Counted from the first letter of the stretch, positions 1 to 8,745 are shown. The stretch: 64,000 nt of DNA from Xanthobacteraceae bacterium (GCA_022841625.1 JALHRD010000004.1:124001-188000), one strand, 5' to 3'. Numbers and translations are program-made. Notes: a model not told the origin generated them from the sequence alone.

Positions 1-2
1 GC

Positions 3-2564
3 GATATTCACCTGATCAACCCGCGCTATGACGACATCGACGGTGTTCGGACCGTTCGTCGTCTCGAGGAATTGGCGACACCGCCCGACGTGGCGGTCAT
101 CGCAGCTCCGGCGCAGGCGGTGCCGGCAATTGTCAGCGCCGTGGCGGAGAATGGGGTTGCGGCGGCCATCATGGTTACAGCCGGGTTGGGGCGCGGTCCG
201 GAATCTCTGGCGGCAGCATGCGAGCAAACCGCGCGCACCGCGGGGCTGCGGTTGGTTGGGCCAAACTGCCTCGGCGTGATGGTTCCGCGGGCTCGGTTCA
301 ACGCAACTTTTGCGACCCGGATGCCACCGGCCGGCGATCTTGCGTTGATTTCGCAATCGGGCGCCGTGGCGGCCGGTATGGTCGATTGGGCGGTCGGCCG
401 CTCAGCCGGATTTTCCGCGATCGTGTCGATCGGAGATCAGCTCGATGTCGATTTCGGAGACTTGCTCGATTATTTTGCGCTCGATCCGTCGACCCGAGCG
501 ATTCTTCTTTATGTCGAATCGATCAAGGACGCGCGCAAATTCATGTCGGCGGCGCGGGCCGCGGCGCGCGTAAAGCCGGTTATTGTCATGAAGGCCGGGC
601 GACATGCCGAAGCCGCGCGTGCCGCTGCAACGCATACCGGCGCGCTGGCTGGAACGGACGATGTCTATGATGCCGCGTTTAGGCGCGCCGGCTTGTTGCG
701 GGTCATGGACTCGGCTGAGTTCTTCGACGCGGCGGAGGCGCTCGGGCGGCTGTCGGGTCCGATCGGAAGGCGGCTTGCGATCTTGACCAATGGCGGCGGA
801 ATCGGCGTGCTTGCCATCGATCGCCTGATCGATTTGGGTGGTTCGCCGGCCGCGATATCCGAGACGACGATGCAGCGGCTCGATGCTGCGCTGCCGCCGA
901 CTTGGTCGCGATCCAATCCCGTGGACATCATTGGCGATGCGGACGCCGCGCGATATTTGCTTGCGCTCGAAGCATTGTTGGACGATCCGGCGGTCGATGC
1001 GGTCCTAGTGATGAATGTTGCCACGGCGCTGGCGTCGGCATCGGACATTGCCCGCGCGGTTGCCGATCTGGTCTGCGTGCGACAGCAAAGCTGGCCGCGA
1101 TCCAAGCCGATTCTGGCGACATGGTTTGGCGACCGAGGCGAAGCTTCCGCGATCCTCGATCGCGCCAAAATCCCGAATTTCCGGACCGAGGCCGACGCCG
1201 TCCGGGGCTTCATGCATTTGGTCCGGCATGGCGAGGTCGTACGCAATTTGATGAAAACGCCGCCCAGTCTGCCGCGCGACTTCTCGCCGGACGTGCCGAC
1301 CGCGCGGCGTTTGGTCGAGCAGGCCTTCGCGGATGGACGCAAGTGGCTGGACCCGATTGAAGCGACCAGCTTACTGCGGTGCTATGCGATCCCGACGGCG
1401 CCGATCTCGCTGGCAGCGAATGCGGCCGCAGCGGTGGAGGCAGCCGCCCCCTATCTTGCTGCTGGTGGGGCCGTCGTCGTCAAAATACAGTCCCGCGACA
1501 TTGTGCACAAATCCGACGTGAACGGTGTGCGCCTCGACCTGACCAGCGCCGCGGCGGTTCATGAGGCGGCGGAGCAGGTCATCGCGAGCGCGAGAACGGC
1601 ACTGCCCCAGGCGCAAATCTCAGGCGTCACCGTTCAGCCGATGGTTCTGCGGCCAAAGGCACGCGAGCTGATTGCCGGCATCGCGGACGATGCCACCTTT
1701 GGCCCGATCATTGTGTTCGGTCACGGCGGTACCGCGGTTGAAGTTATCGACGACAAGGCGTTGTCGCTGCCGCCGCTCGACCTCAATATGGCGCACGACT
1801 TGATCGGCCGTACGCGCGTGTCACACATTCTCGAGTCCTATCGAAATGTTCCGGCTGCGAAGCGAGACGAGGTTGCCCTGACGCTTGTGAAATTGGCGCA
1901 ACTGGCGGCGGATCTGCCCGAGGTCCGCGAACTCGACATCAACCCGCTGCTGGCAGATGAAACGGGAGTTCTCGCGCTTGATGCCCGGGTGGCCATTGCG
2001 CCGATCGGGCCCAAGCGGGGAGGGCATCCGCGCTTTGCCGTTCGGCCCTATCCGAGCGATTGGGAGCAGCATCTCGAAATTGCCGGGATCGGTAATGTTT
2101 TCATTCGCCCGGTACGACCGGAAGACGAGCAGCTTTACCGGGACTTCTTCCCCCGGGTTGCGCCCGACGACCTGCGATTGCGGTTTTTTGCGCCGGTCAA
2201 GGATTTCAACCATGCGGTCATCGCGCGGTTGACCCAGCTCGACTATGCGCGTGCCATGGCGTTTGCCGCGATCTCCGAATCGACAGGGCAATTGCTGGGA
2301 GTGGTCCGGCTGCACCTGGATGCGAATTACGAGATCGGCGAATATGCCATTCTCTTACGCTCGGACGTCAAGGGTCATGGCCTCGGCTGGAAGCTGATGG
2401 AGCTGATCATAAGATACGCTCGGTCCGAAGGGCTTCAGCGCGTCAAGGGGCAAGTACTCAGTGAAAACGTTGTCATGCTCAAAATGTGCCGTGAATTGGG
2501 GTTCTCTGTGAGCGCCGACCGGGATGCAAAGGACATCCTCGACGTCAATTTGGCGCTGCATTAG
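3..2564 (+). CDS. Pat-like acyl-CoA synthetase (ADP-forming) fused to GNAT acetyltransferase, 5'-truncated
   Basis: The reading frame is open from base 3, so the true start lies before the window. Domains in order are the end of a CoA-binding Rossmann domain, a succinyl-CoA-ligase-like domain with the THTGALAG segment that in ADP-forming acetyl-CoA synthetases carries the phosphorylated His, an ATP-grasp domain (VVKIQSRDIVHKSDVNGV), and a C-terminal GNAT domain with the acetyl-CoA loop VKGHGLGWKL. In the family this architecture belongs to protein lysine acetyltransferases (Pat/PatZ) that switch off acyl-CoA synthetases; the synthetase half is often inactive. It lies 77 bp upstream of fixL on the same strand. 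Acetyltransferase role is inferred from the fusion; family assignment is firm. Confidence 0.85.
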   Translation, partial: DIHLINPRYDDIDGVRTVRRLEELATPPDVAVIAAPAQAVPAIVSAVAENGVAAAIMVTAGLGRGPESLAAACEQTARTAGLRLVGPNCLGVMVPRARFNATFATRMPPAGDLALISQSGAVAAGMVDWAVGRSAGFSAIVSIGDQLDVDFGDLLDYFALDPSTRAILLYVESIKDARKFMSAARAAARVKPVIVMKAGRHAEAARAAATHTGALAGTDDVYDAAFRRAGLLRVMDSAEFFDAAEALGRLSGPIGRRLAILTNGGGIGVLAIDRLIDLGGSPAAISETTMQRLDAALPPTWSRSNPVDIIGDADAARYLLALEALLDDPAVDAVLVMNVATALASASDIARAVADLVCVRQQSWPRSKPILATWFGDRGEASAILDRAKIPNFRTEADAVRGFMHLVRHGEVVRNLMKTPPSLPRDFSPDVPTARRLVEQAFADGRKWLDPIEATSLLRCYAIPTAPISLAANAAAAVEAAAPYLAAGGAVVVKIQSRDIVHKSDVNGVRLDLTSAAAVHEAAEQVIASARTALPQAQISGVTVQPMVLRPKARELIAGIADDATFGPIIVFGHGGTAVEVIDDKALSLPPLDLNMAHDLIGRTRVSHILESYRNVPAAKRDEVALTLVKLAQLAADLPEVRELDINPLLADETGVLALDARVAIAPIGPKRGGHPRFAVRPYPSDWEQHLEIAGIGNVFIRPVRPEDEQLYRDFFPRVAPDDLRLRFFAPVKDFNHAVIARLTQLDYARAMAFAAISESTGQLLGVVRLHLDANYEIGEYAILLRSDVKGHGLGWKLMELIIRYARSEGLQRVKGQVLSENVVMLKMCRELGFSVSADRDAKDILDVNLALH

Positions 2565-2641
2565 CACGTGCCCGGGGTGTCTCTCGGCAGCGCCAAGCCA
2601 TTAACCTATAGGGCTGGATCTTTGAATCCTGTTACGCCCGT

Positions 2642-4171
2642 ATGCGAGGTCGTAGTAGACTTTATTTTATGGACCATACAATCGTTCCAAATAAAGCCGC
2701 AACGGAGCTGAATAGCGCGTTTCGGGCTTTCGAGCATGCGCAGGTCATGGGCCGCCTGCTTGATGGGAGCATTACCCATTGGTCGTCGGGCATGCAGCGG
2801 CTTTATGGCTACCGGGCGGAGGAAGCGCTCGGTCGCCGCGCTCAAGAGTTACTTCAGACTGCGCTTGAGCGTCCGTTAGCCGAGATTTCCGCTGAATTGC
2901 ATCGAAACGGCGTGTGGGACGGCGAGGCGACCAATTATCGCAAAGATGGTTCGGGCATTGTCGTTGCCACCCAGTGGTCGCTCTGGCGGAGTGACGGCGC
3001 TGCCGAGATTGTCGAGGTTCACCACGACATTACAAATCTGAAGCGGGTGGAGCGGGATTCAGCGGCGCGTGAAGCGCATCTCAAATCGATCCTGGAGACC
3101 GTCCCGGATGCAATGATCGTGATCAACGAGCGAGGCATCATACAATCGTTCAGCGCGGCGGCCGAGCGACTGTTTGGGTACGGGCCGGATGCAGTCGTCG
3201 GCAAGAATGTCAAGATGCTGATGCCGTTGCCGTACCGCGAAAATCACGATGGCTATCTCGAACGATATCTGCGGACCGGCGAGCGACGGATCATCGGCAT
3301 CGGCCGGGTTGTGGTCGGTGAGCGCAGAGACGGTTCGACCTTTCCGATGGAATTGGCGGTCGGAGAAATGCGTTCGGCGGACAAACGCTATTTCACTGGA
3401 TTCATTCGCGACCTGACCGAGCGGCAAAAAACCGACGCCCGCCTGCAGGAATTGCAGGCCGAACTTGTCCATATTTCCCGCCTGACGGCGATGGGCGAGA
3501 TGGCGTCGGCGCTGGCGCATGAACTCAATCAGCCGTTGTCGGCGATCGCCAACTATCTCAAGGGCGCAAGGCGGCTCCTGGAAAGCCGCGCCGATGACGA
3601 CAGCAACATGGTTCGCGGCGCCATGGATAAGGCGGCGGCACAGGCGTTGCGCGCCGGTGAGATCATTCGCCGGTTGCGCGATTTCGTTGCGCGCGGCGAG
3701 GGCGAGCGACGCGTCGAAAGCATCACGAAATTAGTCGAGGAAGCGAACGCTCTCGCACTGGTGGGTGCGAAAGAGCATGATGTCAGGGTGCGGCACCGGA
3801 TCGATCCCGCGCACGATCTGATTATGGCCGATAAGGTGCAGATCCAGCAGGTGCTGTTGAACCTCCTGCGGAATGCAATCGAGGCCGTGGCCGAGGGCGC
3901 GCGGCGGGAATTGGTCATTTCGACGCGACCTGTGGCGGGCAGCATGGTTGAGGTCTCGGTCGCCGATAGTGGGCCGGGCATCAGCCCCGATATTGCGCCG
4001 CAATTGTTCCAGCCATTCGTGACCAGCAAGCCGCAGGGAATGGGCGTCGGCCTTTCGATTTCGCGCACGATCATCGAGGCGCATGGCGGCCAGATCTGGA
4101 CCGAACCGAATCCTGGCGGTGGCGCAGTTTTCAAATTTACGCTTCGTACGGTGCCTAAGGAGTATATGTGA
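2642..4171 (+). CDS. fixL: Oxygen-sensing histidine kinase FixL
   Basis: This is a soluble 509-residue kinase with PAS (about 25-135), haem PAS (about 145-258), HisKA (about 275-345) and HATPase (about 380-505) domains. Aligned by eye to Bradyrhizobium FixL, the haem-ligating His is H202 (ENHDGY) and the oxygen-sensing Arg is R222 (IGIGR); the F-G loop is conserved. The phospho-acceptor is H293 in [12 protein letters not shown]1 (DSGPGIS) and G2 (GMGVGLS) boxes are intact. When deoxygenated, FixL phosphorylates FixJ, which begins 3 bp downstream. Neither candidate start (2642, or ATG at 2669) has a clear ribosome-binding site; numbering uses 2642. Confidence 0.93.
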   Translation: MRGRSRLYFMDHTIVPNKAATELNSAFRAFEHAQVMGRLLDGSITHWSSGMQRLYGYRAEEALGRRAQELLQTALERPLAEISAELHRNGVWDGEATNYRKDGSGIVVATQWSLWRSDGAAEIVEVHHDITNLKRVERDSAAREAHLKSILETVPDAMIVINERGIIQSFSAAAERLFGYGPDAVVGKNVKMLMPLPYRENHDGYLERYLRTGERRIIGIGRVVVGERRDGSTFPMELAVGEMRSADKRYFTGFIRDLTERQKTDARLQELQAELVHISRLTAMGEMASALAHELNQPLSAIANYLKGARRLLESRADDDSNMVRGAMDKAAAQALRAGEIIRRLRDFVARGEGERRVESITKLVEEANALALVGAKEHDVRVRHRIDPAHDLIMADKVQIQQVLLNLLRNAIEAVAEGARRELVISTRPVAGSMVEVSVADSGPGISPDIAPQLFQPFVTSKPQGMGVGLSISRTIIEAHGGQIWTEPNPGGGAVFKFTLRTVPKEYM

Positions 4172-4174
4172 ACG

Positions 4175-4801
4175 ATGTCCGTCAATAACCTCGTCTACGT
4201 AATCGACGACGACGATGCGGTGCGCGATTCAATGGCTTTCCTGCTGCGCGCCGCCAAGATCGACGTTCGGACCTACGAGTCCGCAACCGCATTCCTTGAT
4301 GCGGCGGCGGAAAGTGAGAGCGGTTGCATTGTGACGGATGTTCGGATGGCCGGAATCAGTGGAATCGATCTTCTCCGCAAGCTAAGGGAGCGCGGCAGCA
4401 CGATCCCTGTGATCGTGATCACCGGTCATGGCGATATCCAACTGGCGGTTGAAGCCATGAAACTGGGCGCGGTCGATTTTTTGGAAAAGCCGTTCGATGA
4501 CGAGATCCTGCTTGTATCCGTCAAGTCTGCGCTCGATCGGCTGGAGAGCGCGACAAAACGCGGCGCGGAGCATGCTGAGCTCAATAGTCGAATCGCCTCG
4601 CTTTCCACCCGTGAACGGGAGGTCCTGGAAGGCTTGGTTGCCGGCAAGCCCAACAAGATTATTGCATACGATCTTGGAATTAGTCCACGCACTGTTGAGA
4701 TTTATCGCGCCCACGTCATGACCAAGATGAACGCCGGTAGCCTTTCCGAATTGGTTCGGATGGCGCTGATTGCCGGCGTGCTGCACGCGGCAGGGCCATA
4801 A
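4175..4801 (+). CDS. fixJ: Response regulator FixJ
   Basis: This 208-residue regulator has an N-terminal receiver with the acidic pocket DDDD (11-14), phospho-acceptor D55 (IVTDVRM) and the Lys of FLEKPF, followed by a LuxR-type helix-turn-helix (LSTREREVLEGLVAG...SPRTVEIYRAHVM). In rhizobia phosphorylated FixJ activates fixK and so the microaerobic regulon. It is translationally close to fixL (3-bp gap). No fixK gene is adjacent in this window, but FixK-type boxes follow immediately downstream. Confidence 0.94.
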   Translation: MSVNNLVYVIDDDDAVRDSMAFLLRAAKIDVRTYESATAFLDAAAESESGCIVTDVRMAGISGIDLLRKLRERGSTIPVIVITGHGDIQLAVEAMKLGAVDFLEKPFDDEILLVSVKSALDRLESATKRGAEHAELNSRIASLSTREREVLEGLVAGKPNKIIAYDLGISPRTVEIYRAHVMTKMNAGSLSELVRMALIAGVLHAAGP

Positions 4802-4816
4802 ATTCACAGGCAGTTC

Positions 4817-4830
4817 TTGAGTTAGGTCAA
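4817..4830. promoter_or_regulatory. FixK/FNR-type box upstream of receiver-only gene
   Basis: TTGAGTTAGGTCAA has both half-sites (TTGA-N6-TCAA) of the FixK/FNR/Anr consensus. Its centre is 65 bp before the start codon at 4889, so activation from position -41.5 would start transcription near 4865 and leave a short leader. Binding is inferred from the motif and the fixLJ context. Confidence 0.7.
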
Positions 4831-4888
4831 GGCCGATTGGCGGTCCCACATCCAAGTGTAATCAAAAGTTACACTTGGACGCCAGCGA

Positions 4889-5272
4889 ATGGCCGGTCAT
4901 TCCGACATCGTGCTTGACGGCAGAGCGGTGCTGATTGTCGACGACGATCCGGCGGTGCGCAACTCGTTGCAATTCCGACTCGAAATCGAGGGATATTCCG
5001 TTCGAACCTATGCCCGCGGCGCTGATTTGCTGGGCGACCCGACCGTCTCCTCGGCGGGCTGTATTATTGTCGATTATCGCCTGTCGGACATGAACGGTCT
5101 TGATCTGCTGCAGGACCTGCATCGTCGCGCGATCAAACTCCCAGCAATCCTGATTACGACGCATCCGAATGCGTCGGTGCGTGCGCGGGCGGCGGTGATC
5201 GGCGCCGTGCTGATCGAGAAGCCTTTGCTCAACGAGGCTCTGATCGAGGGCATTCGATCGGCCATGCGCTAG
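4889..5272 (+). CDS. Single-domain response regulator (receiver only)
   Basis: The protein is 127 residues, one receiver domain with no output domain: acidic pocket DDD (18-20), phospho-acceptor D62 (IIVDYRL) and conserved Lys K111 (LIEKPL). It lies 87 bp after fixJ and has its own FixK/FNR-type box. In Caulobacter a receiver-only protein, FixT, is made under FixK control and inhibits FixL, so a feedback or phosphate-sink role on FixL-FixJ is a reasonable inference here. It lacks the cysteine cluster that I recall in Caulobacter FixT (only one Cys), so it would be a functional analogue rather than a clear orthologue. Confidence 0.8.
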   Translation: MAGHSDIVLDGRAVLIVDDDPAVRNSLQFRLEIEGYSVRTYARGADLLGDPTVSSAGCIIVDYRLSDMNGLDLLQDLHRRAIKLPAILITTHPNASVRARAAVIGAVLIEKPLLNEALIEGIRSAMR

Positions 5273-5285
5273 TGGAGTGGATTTG

Positions 5286-5326
5286 ACATTCGCTACCCCT
5301 TTGCGGCTTGCATGGGATGCGAATGT
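5286..5326. terminator. Inverted repeat after receiver gene, possible terminator
   Basis: Eight-base perfect arms ACATTCGC (5286-5293) and GCGAATGT (5319-5326) enclose 25 bases, 14 bp after the stop codon at 5272. There is no T-run, so Rho-independent termination is uncertain. Confidence 0.3.
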
Positions 5327-5367
5327 TAGGATCGGACCACCAGCGCTTGTGAGCAGAAGCCTAACAA

Positions 5368-5381
5368 TTGACTTAAGTCAA
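5368..5381. promoter_or_regulatory. Perfect palindromic FixK/FNR-type box
   Basis: TTGACTTAAGTCAA is a perfect 14-bp palindrome matching TTGA-N6-TCAA. Its centre is about 62 bp before the GTG at 5436, which fits a class II activator site with a leader of about 20 bases. It is the best-formed candidate FixK site in the fixLJ neighbourhood. Confidence 0.75.
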
Positions 5382-5435
5382 AGCCGGCCAGCGAGGCTCC
5401 GTCAACAATTTCGGCGTTTACCAGAGGAGATTCTC

Positions 5436-5540
5436 GTGCCCGTCGAAAGCGTTGTGGTCTTGGTTGCTATTGTTGCCGCCTTCGTCATTTTTGGCGGTGT
5501 GCTCGCTTGGGCGGAGCGTCAAACTCGCAGTCCACACTGA
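5436..5540 (+). CDS. 34-residue single-pass membrane protein, predicted hypoxia-induced
   Basis: A GTG start follows a good ribosome-binding site (GAGGAG at 5424-5429, 6-base spacing). The product begins (M)PVESVVVLVAI, has one hydrophobic helix at about residues 5-24, and ends with a short basic tail (WAERQTRSPH). Small single-helix proteins of this kind accompany terminal oxidases and other membrane complexes (CydX, CcoQ types), but I cannot assign a partner. The perfect FixK-type box upstream argues that it is expressed at low oxygen. An upstream in-frame extension to 5277 exists, but it crosses the operator and has no ribosome-binding site. Confidence 0.65.
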   Translation: MPVESVVVLVAIVAAFVIFGGVLAWAERQTRSPH

Positions 5541-5542
5541 TG

Positions 5543-5938
5543 TCAGGCTGCTGTTTCAACAGACACGACCCGGAAAGTGTGAACGTCACCGTCATCTTCG
5601 GTAATCGAGACATATTCCCCGGGAACGAAAGCGTGGATGCCAAAGCGATAGCCCGCTTCGTCGTCGTCGGCCCGGCTTTCATCATAATCAAAGACCCAAC
5701 GGGCATGCTCCGCGCCGCCGGGCTTGTGTACCAGCCGGCCATGTTGTTCCGGCTCGCCATTCCAGAAGCGACGCACGCGGCAATTGTCGCGATATTGTCG
5801 CCACAGCGCGGCATCGATATGGCCCCGGGCGTCGATCGGCGCCACGAATTCATAGCCGTGGCGCGACGATCCCTCCGGAAAGTCCTTGGAGCGCGCCAGA
5901 CTTAATCTAATGCGCTTGAGCGAATGGGGCAGTGTCAT
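5543..5938 (-). CDS. Conserved hypothetical protein, 131 residues
   Basis: I do not recognise a named domain. The protein is soluble, acidic in its second half and aromatic-rich, with no signal peptide (MTLPHSLKRIRLSLARSKDF at the start; later RFWNGEPEQHGRLVHKPGG and WVFDYDESRADDDEAGYRF). It resembles small uncharacterised proteins seen in Bradyrhizobium-type genomes. Its stop codon is 2 bp from the stop of the convergent 34-residue gene, and its upstream region shares the FixK-type box at 6000-6013 with the divergent transporter gene, so it may belong to the low-oxygen regulon. Confidence 0.7.
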   Translation of the reverse strand: MTLPHSLKRIRLSLARSKDFPEGSSRHGYEFVAPIDARGHIDAALWRQYRDNCRVRRFWNGEPEQHGRLVHKPGGAEHARWVFDYDESRADDDEAGYRFGIHAFVPGEYVSITEDDGDVHTFRVVSVETAA

Positions 5939-5999
5939 TGATTCCTCGCATGGACGGCAACTTTCATTATTATATTCTGACCAATGGACAGTTTTTGCT

Positions 6000-6013
6000 T
6001 TGATCTAACGCAA
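6000..6013. promoter_or_regulatory. Divergent FixK2-type box
   Basis: TTGATCTAACGCAA fits the relaxed FixK2 consensus TTG(A/C)-N6-(T/G)CAA. The centre is about 60 bp from the ATG of the symporter (6067) and about 68 bp from the start of the divergent gene (5938), so it could serve either or both. Confidence 0.5.
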
Positions 6014-6066
6014 TAAAGCACCGCCACACTTGACGCTTTCATGGTTCAATTGCATCGGGCGATCAA

Positions 6067-7428
6067 ATGAGCAGCCGCAACGACCATTGGTCCGGCCGAG
6101 CCGGCTTCATTCTCGCCAATATTGCCGCAGCCGTTGGTCTCGGCAGCATTTGGAAATTTCCCTATGAGGTGGGCACCAATGGCGGCGGGAGTTTCGTCAT
6201 TTGTTACATCATCGGGCTCATTCTTATCGTTTTTCCGCTGATGCTTTGCGAACTCGTGATCGGTCGTCACGGACGTTCCGATGCCATCAGAAGCGTCAGC
6301 GCGGTGGCCGCCGCGGCCGGGGCTTCGCAATGGTGGTCGTTGTTCGCGCTGCTCGGTGTCGTCACCGGCGTTCTCATCCTGAGCTTCTACTCGGTCATTG
6401 GCGGCTGGGCGATGGCCTATCTCGTCGACACGATTGGACATGGACTTCCCGTGCAAGATGCGGCCGGCGCAAAGGCGCGTTTTGAGGCGCTTTTGGGCTC
6501 ACCGGTGAGGCTGCTGCTTTATCATTTGGTGTTTATGGCGATTGCTGTCGTTATCGTTGCGCGTGGCGTGGCGAAGGGGATCGAGCGGGCGACCATGATC
6601 CTAATGCCGACGCTGATTGCATTGATCCTTGTGCTGGCGATTTATTCATTGAGCCGAGGCGGGTTTTGGCAGACTTGGAACTATCTCTTTGGGTTCGATT
6701 TTGCGAAGATCACCCCGAAGATTGCGCTCGAAGCGTTGGGGCTGGGTTTCTTTTCGATTGGCGTTGGGCTTTCGATCATGATCGCCTATGCCGCATATGC
6801 GGATCGGCAAATAAATCTGCGACAGGTTGCGGTTGTGACGCTTGTGAGCGATACCGCAGTGTCCTTTCTTGCCGCGTTTGCAATTTTTCCAGTCGTGTTT
6901 GCGGAGAATCTGGATCCGTCGAGCGGTGCCGGGCTGGTCTTTATCACTTTGCCGCTTGCGTTTTCCCACATGCCGTTCGGCACCTTGGCATCAATCGCGT
7001 TCTTCACGTTGCTTTTGGTCGCGGCCATTGGTTCCGCGATCTCGTTTCTGGAACTTGCGGCTACACCGCTTCAACACGCGCTAAAATGCTCGCGGGCCGC
7101 CGCCTGCATTGTCTGCGGGGCATTCTGCTGGTCGCTTGGGTTGATGACCGTGCTGTCGTTTAACGTCTGGGCCGAATGGTTCCCGCTTTCCGCAATCCCC
7201 GGTTTCGCGCGTGCGACCTGGTTCGATCTGATCGACCACATCACCTCGAATGTGTTGCTGCCGATCGGTGGTTTCGGGATCGCGGTCTTTGTCGGTTGGG
7301 CGGTTCCCCGGTCAATGGTCGCGGGCGAGTTGCACATCGGTGGCGCGGCATTGCGTGCGCTTTACGTGCTGTTGCGCTACGTGGTCCCGCTTGGCATCGT
7401 CATCGCCAGCGTCGCGGTATTTTTCTAG
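6067..7428 (+). CDS. Sodium-dependent transporter, NSS/SNF family
   Basis: A 453-residue polytopic membrane protein of the neurotransmitter:sodium symporter family. The N-terminus carries the family's first helix, with the unwound Na+/substrate site region (AAVGLGSIWKFPYEVGTNGGG), and about eleven to twelve hydrophobic segments follow. Bacterial members (LeuT, MhsT types) import amino acids with Na+; the substrate here cannot be read from sequence. Length is normal for bacterial NSS proteins. A FixK2-type box 54 bp before the ATG suggests oxygen-linked expression. Confidence 0.9.
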   Translation: MSSRNDHWSGRAGFILANIAAAVGLGSIWKFPYEVGTNGGGSFVICYIIGLILIVFPLMLCELVIGRHGRSDAIRSVSAVAAAAGASQWWSLFALLGVVTGVLILSFYSVIGGWAMAYLVDTIGHGLPVQDAAGAKARFEALLGSPVRLLLYHLVFMAIAVVIVARGVAKGIERATMILMPTLIALILVLAIYSLSRGGFWQTWNYLFGFDFAKITPKIALEALGLGFFSIGVGLSIMIAYAAYADRQINLRQVAVVTLVSDTAVSFLAAFAIFPVVFAENLDPSSGAGLVFITLPLAFSHMPFGTLASIAFFTLLLVAAIGSAISFLELAATPLQHALKCSRAAACIVCGAFCWSLGLMTVLSFNVWAEWFPLSAIPGFARATWFDLIDHITSNVLLPIGGFGIAVFVGWAVPRSMVAGELHIGGAALRALYVLLRYVVPLGIVIASVAVFF

Positions 7429-7434
7429 AGGCAG

Positions 7435-7462
7435 ATTCGCCAGTTCAAATTCGCCAGTTCAA
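7435..7462. repeat. Tandem 14-bp duplication at the Rieske oxygenase stop codon
   Basis: ATTCGCCAGTTCAA occurs twice head to tail (7435-7448, 7449-7462) in the convergent gap. The second copy supplies the stop codon (7459-7461, minus strand) of the oxygenase gene. Confidence 0.8.
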
Positions 7463-8745
7463 ACCGTGGCCAGTGCTGTGCCTGGTTTGGTCACCAGGGC
7501 GTCGCGCGCCGCATCCTTGAACGGCTGGTCCGGTGGCAAGATAACGGCGGCGGAGCGGACGCGCTGATGGGCGAGGTCGACGCCTGGGGGCGTGGCGTTG
7601 GTCTCGGCCAAGGCCTTGGCGGCCCGGTTTAGGCGATGGCGGGCCATGATGATGCCGTTATCGGTCGAGACCAGGTTTTCCTTGGTGCGGTCGACGATCG
7701 GCCCCATGCTCTCCTGCAGTGATGCATCCTGCATGGCGATGCCTTCGACGCCGCTGTAGGTGTCGCCACGCCGCTGTGCGTCGCGGTTGATCAGGTAGTC
7801 GTTGTCCTTGTTAGCGACCGGCCGGTAAGTGCCGGGCGCGTTAAGAACGTGGATGCCTTTGCCAACCTGCATTGCCTCGCGCTCGGCCGCGGTGATTGGG
7901 CGTGTGGGGTGGAAATCGTAGCTCCAGGCCCAGCAGTTTTCGTCGTCGATCGGAATCCAGAAGTGGCCATGGACGGTGTGGCCACCGCGCGGCGGGATCA
8001 TGGTGAATGACGGCATCACCCATTGCGTGATGCGCCAATAATAATTGCCATTTTCGGCGTTGCGGCGCGCGCCGATATACAGTCCACCGGGGCTCTCGAC
8101 CACTTCGAACATAGGCTTCATATCGCCCATGTTATATTTATTGCCCTGCGCGCCCTGGAACAGCGGGTCCTTGTTGATGTTATCGCGATGCAGCCAGGAG
8201 ACGTGGCTGGAATCGATCCCGCCCTCCATAGCCTGCAACCAGTTGCTCTCCTGGAAGCGTTTGGAGACGAAGCGGTGCGCGCTCGGGACCATCGCAAATT
8301 CCCACTCCGGAAGCGGCGGGGTTTGATCGGTTGGCCCCATATAGGTCCAAAGAATTCCGCCGCGTTCGACCAGCGGATAGGATTTCAGCTTGATCTTTTT
8401 GGCAAAACCGCTTTCTTCAGGCTCGGAAGGAACTTCGATGCATTGCCCGGTGAAGTCGAACTTCCATCCGTGATAGGGGCATCGCAGGCCGCATTCCTCA
8501 TTGCGTCCGAACCACAGTGAAACGCCGCGATGCGGGCAGAATTCATCGATCAATCCGTACCGTCCGAGGCTGTCACGAAATGCCACCAGCCGCTCCGACA
8601 GAACCTTGACGCGAACCGGCGGACAATCGTTGGCAGGCAACTCTTCGGCGAGCAACGCCGGTAGCCAATAGCGACGGAACAGGCTGCCCATCGATGTACC
8701 GGCGCCGGTACGGGTGACGATGTCATTTTGCTCCTGCCTCAGCAT
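7459..8745 (-). CDS. Rieske non-haem iron oxygenase, phthalate 4,5-dioxygenase-like
   Basis: The 428-residue alpha-subunit type protein has the Rieske [2Fe-2S] ligands C70, H72, C89 and H92 (CPHRG, CPYHGWKFD). The mononuclear iron site is in GGIDSSHVSWLHRDN (D178 bridge, H181, H186). This arrangement and length match the phthalate dioxygenase group, which hydroxylates or O-demethylates aromatic acids with electrons from a separate reductase. No reductase or ferredoxin gene lies nearby, so the partner must be encoded elsewhere. The substrate is not deducible. Confidence 0.87.
   Translation of the reverse strand: MLRQEQNDIVTRTGAGTSMGSLFRRYWLPALLAEELPANDCPPVRVKVLSERLVAFRDSLGRYGLIDEFCPHRGVSLWFGRNEECGLRCPYHGWKFDFTGQCIEVPSEPEESGFAKKIKLKSYPLVERGGILWTYMGPTDQTPPLPEWEFAMVPSAHRFVSKRFQESNWLQAMEGGIDSSHVSWLHRDNINKDPLFQGAQGNKYNMGDMKPMFEVVESPGGLYIGARRNAENGNYYWRITQWVMPSFTMIPPRGGHTVHGHFWIPIDDENCWAWSYDFHPTRPITAAEREAMQVGKGIHVLNAPGTYRPVANKDNDYLINRDAQRRGDTYSGVEGIAMQDASLQESMGPIVDRTKENLVSTDNGIIMARHRLNRAAKALAETNATPPGVDLAHQRVRSAAVILPPDQPFKDAARDALVTKPGTALATV

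Noticed and set aside
7429-7462. Rho-independent terminator between the symporter and oxygenase genes
   Set aside because: The repeats there are direct, not inverted, and there is no T-run after a stem.
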